NCBI GenBank assembly: GCA_946613705.1
Contig: CAMOFU010000175.1
Coordinates: forward strand, 1 to 5,124
DNA from: an uncultured Clostridia bacterium
GTDB lineage: Bacteria; Bacillota; Clostridia; Oscillospirales; Ruminococcaceae
DNA length: 5,124 bases
Direction of reading: 5' to 3'
Shown here: in pieces, positions 4,919 through 5,124 of the stretch
Layout: the number at the start of each line of letters is the position of its first letter
Position numbering within the stretch: position 1 is the first letter of the stretch
Program-made: the position numbers and the translations under genes
Notes under the pieces: generated by a model
The model's database searches: none
The model's input: the letters and a program-made list of their open reading frames with translations, nothing else
Told to the model about the DNA's origin: nothing

Positions 4919-4934
4919 GAGGGGCTTCCCCCTC
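4919..4934 (-). promoter_or_regulatory. Small GC-rich hairpin at the 5' end of the leader
   Basis: GAGGGG at 4919-4924 pairs with CCCCTC at 4929-4934 over a 4-nt loop. It would lie at or within a few bases of the 5' end of a transcript from the proximal promoter, where such stems often protect mRNA from decay. Confidence 0.45.
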
Positions 4935-4944
4935 TCTGATTATT

Positions 4945-4950
4945 ATTATA
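4945..4950 (-). promoter_or_regulatory. Proximal candidate -10 box for the surface-protein operon
   Basis: The minus strand reads a consensus TATAAT, with transcription start expected near 4938. At 17-nt spacing the -35 position is TATAAA, a poor match, so this promoter would need help or may be secondary to the one just upstream. Confidence 0.4.
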
Positions 4951-4967
4951 GTATTTGCGAATATTCT

Positions 4968-4997
4968 TTTATATCAGTTAAATAAAAAATATATCAA
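4968..4997 (-). promoter_or_regulatory. Distal sigma-A promoter for the surface-protein operon
   Basis: On the minus strand TTGATA (4992-4997, five of six consensus bases) is followed by an 18-nt spacer and TATAAA (4968-4973, five of six), with TGA before the -10 giving an extended -10. Transcription would start near 4961, giving a leader of about 95 nt that includes all the leader hairpins. Confidence 0.6.
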
Positions 4998-5071
4998 AAA
5001 TAATGCTTCATTTCTTCTTCTTTATATCAAACACTTGTCTTTCGGCAGCTTGCATCGGAAAATGCTCTGCT

Positions 5072-5110
5072 TTAACATTTCTCAAACATTTCCAAAACAT
5101 CTCACAAACA
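5072..5110. repeat. Four 11-bp-phased direct repeats, PhoP-box-like
   Basis: On the plus strand, hexamers TTAACA (5072-5077), CAAACA (5083-5088), AAAACA (5094-5099) and CAAACA (5105-5110) recur at exactly 11-bp spacing, with pyrimidine-rich 5-bp spacers. One-helical-turn direct repeats of this form match the layout of Bacillus PhoP boxes (TTAACA-like hexamers separated by about 5 bp) and of OmpR-family sites in general. The gene they would serve may be to the right of the window, or the surface-protein operon about 100 bp to the left. Confidence 0.45.
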
Positions 5111-5124
5111 ACCCGCCCCTATAA

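Noticed and set aside
5045..5070. 26-nt hairpin (GCAG...GCAT / ATGC...CTGC) as a terminator
   Set aside because: The 8 bp stem is split by an asymmetric internal loop, there is no adjacent gene for it to end, and neither strand has a good U tract.

Overview
The window looks like a chromosomal segment of a low-to-mid GC, fibre-degrading Gram-positive gut or rumen anaerobe, most likely Ruminococcus or a near relative in the Oscillospiraceae. This is inferred from clostridial-type lipoprotein signals, AGGAGG ribosome sites, AT-rich intergenic DNA around more GC-rich genes, acidic Ser/Ala/Glu linkers, and a Bacillus/Clostridium-type lichenase. No 16S or other marker gene is present, so the genus is not proven.

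All four credible genes lie on the minus strand. In transcription order (right to left) they are: a secreted surface protein with a putative beta-sandwich head, a Glu/Ser/Lys repeat stalk and a C-terminal membrane anchor (3867-4865); a family-1 sugar ABC transporter solute-binding lipoprotein (2322-3818), 48 nt downstream and probably co-transcribed; an AraC-type regulator (1249-2013) with its own good promoter and a strong terminator; and a lipoprotein GH16 lichenase (163-999) behind a promoter with a consensus -10 but no -35 box.

A reasonable model is a small surface system for mixed-linkage beta-glucan. The lichenase, tethered to the membrane, cuts the polysaccharide; the solute-binding protein captures oligosaccharides; the repeat-stalk protein may hold polysaccharide or position the machinery; the AraC protein may switch on the lichenase. 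No transporter permease or ATPase is present, so the binding protein is an orphan here and must rely on genes elsewhere or beyond the edges.

The noncoding DNA is unusually structured. 1-162 holds a terminator-like hairpin. 1000-1248 holds the lichenase promoter region and the araC terminator. 2014-2321 holds the araC promoter, a 7-bp tandem repeat array in the araC leader, a possible overlapping upstream ORF and two inverted-repeat structures. 4866-5124 holds two candidate promoters, a leader with mutually exclusive hairpins resembling an attenuator, and four 11-bp-phased direct repeats resembling Bacillus PhoP boxes. No tRNA, rRNA, CRISPR array, transposase or insertion sequence was seen.
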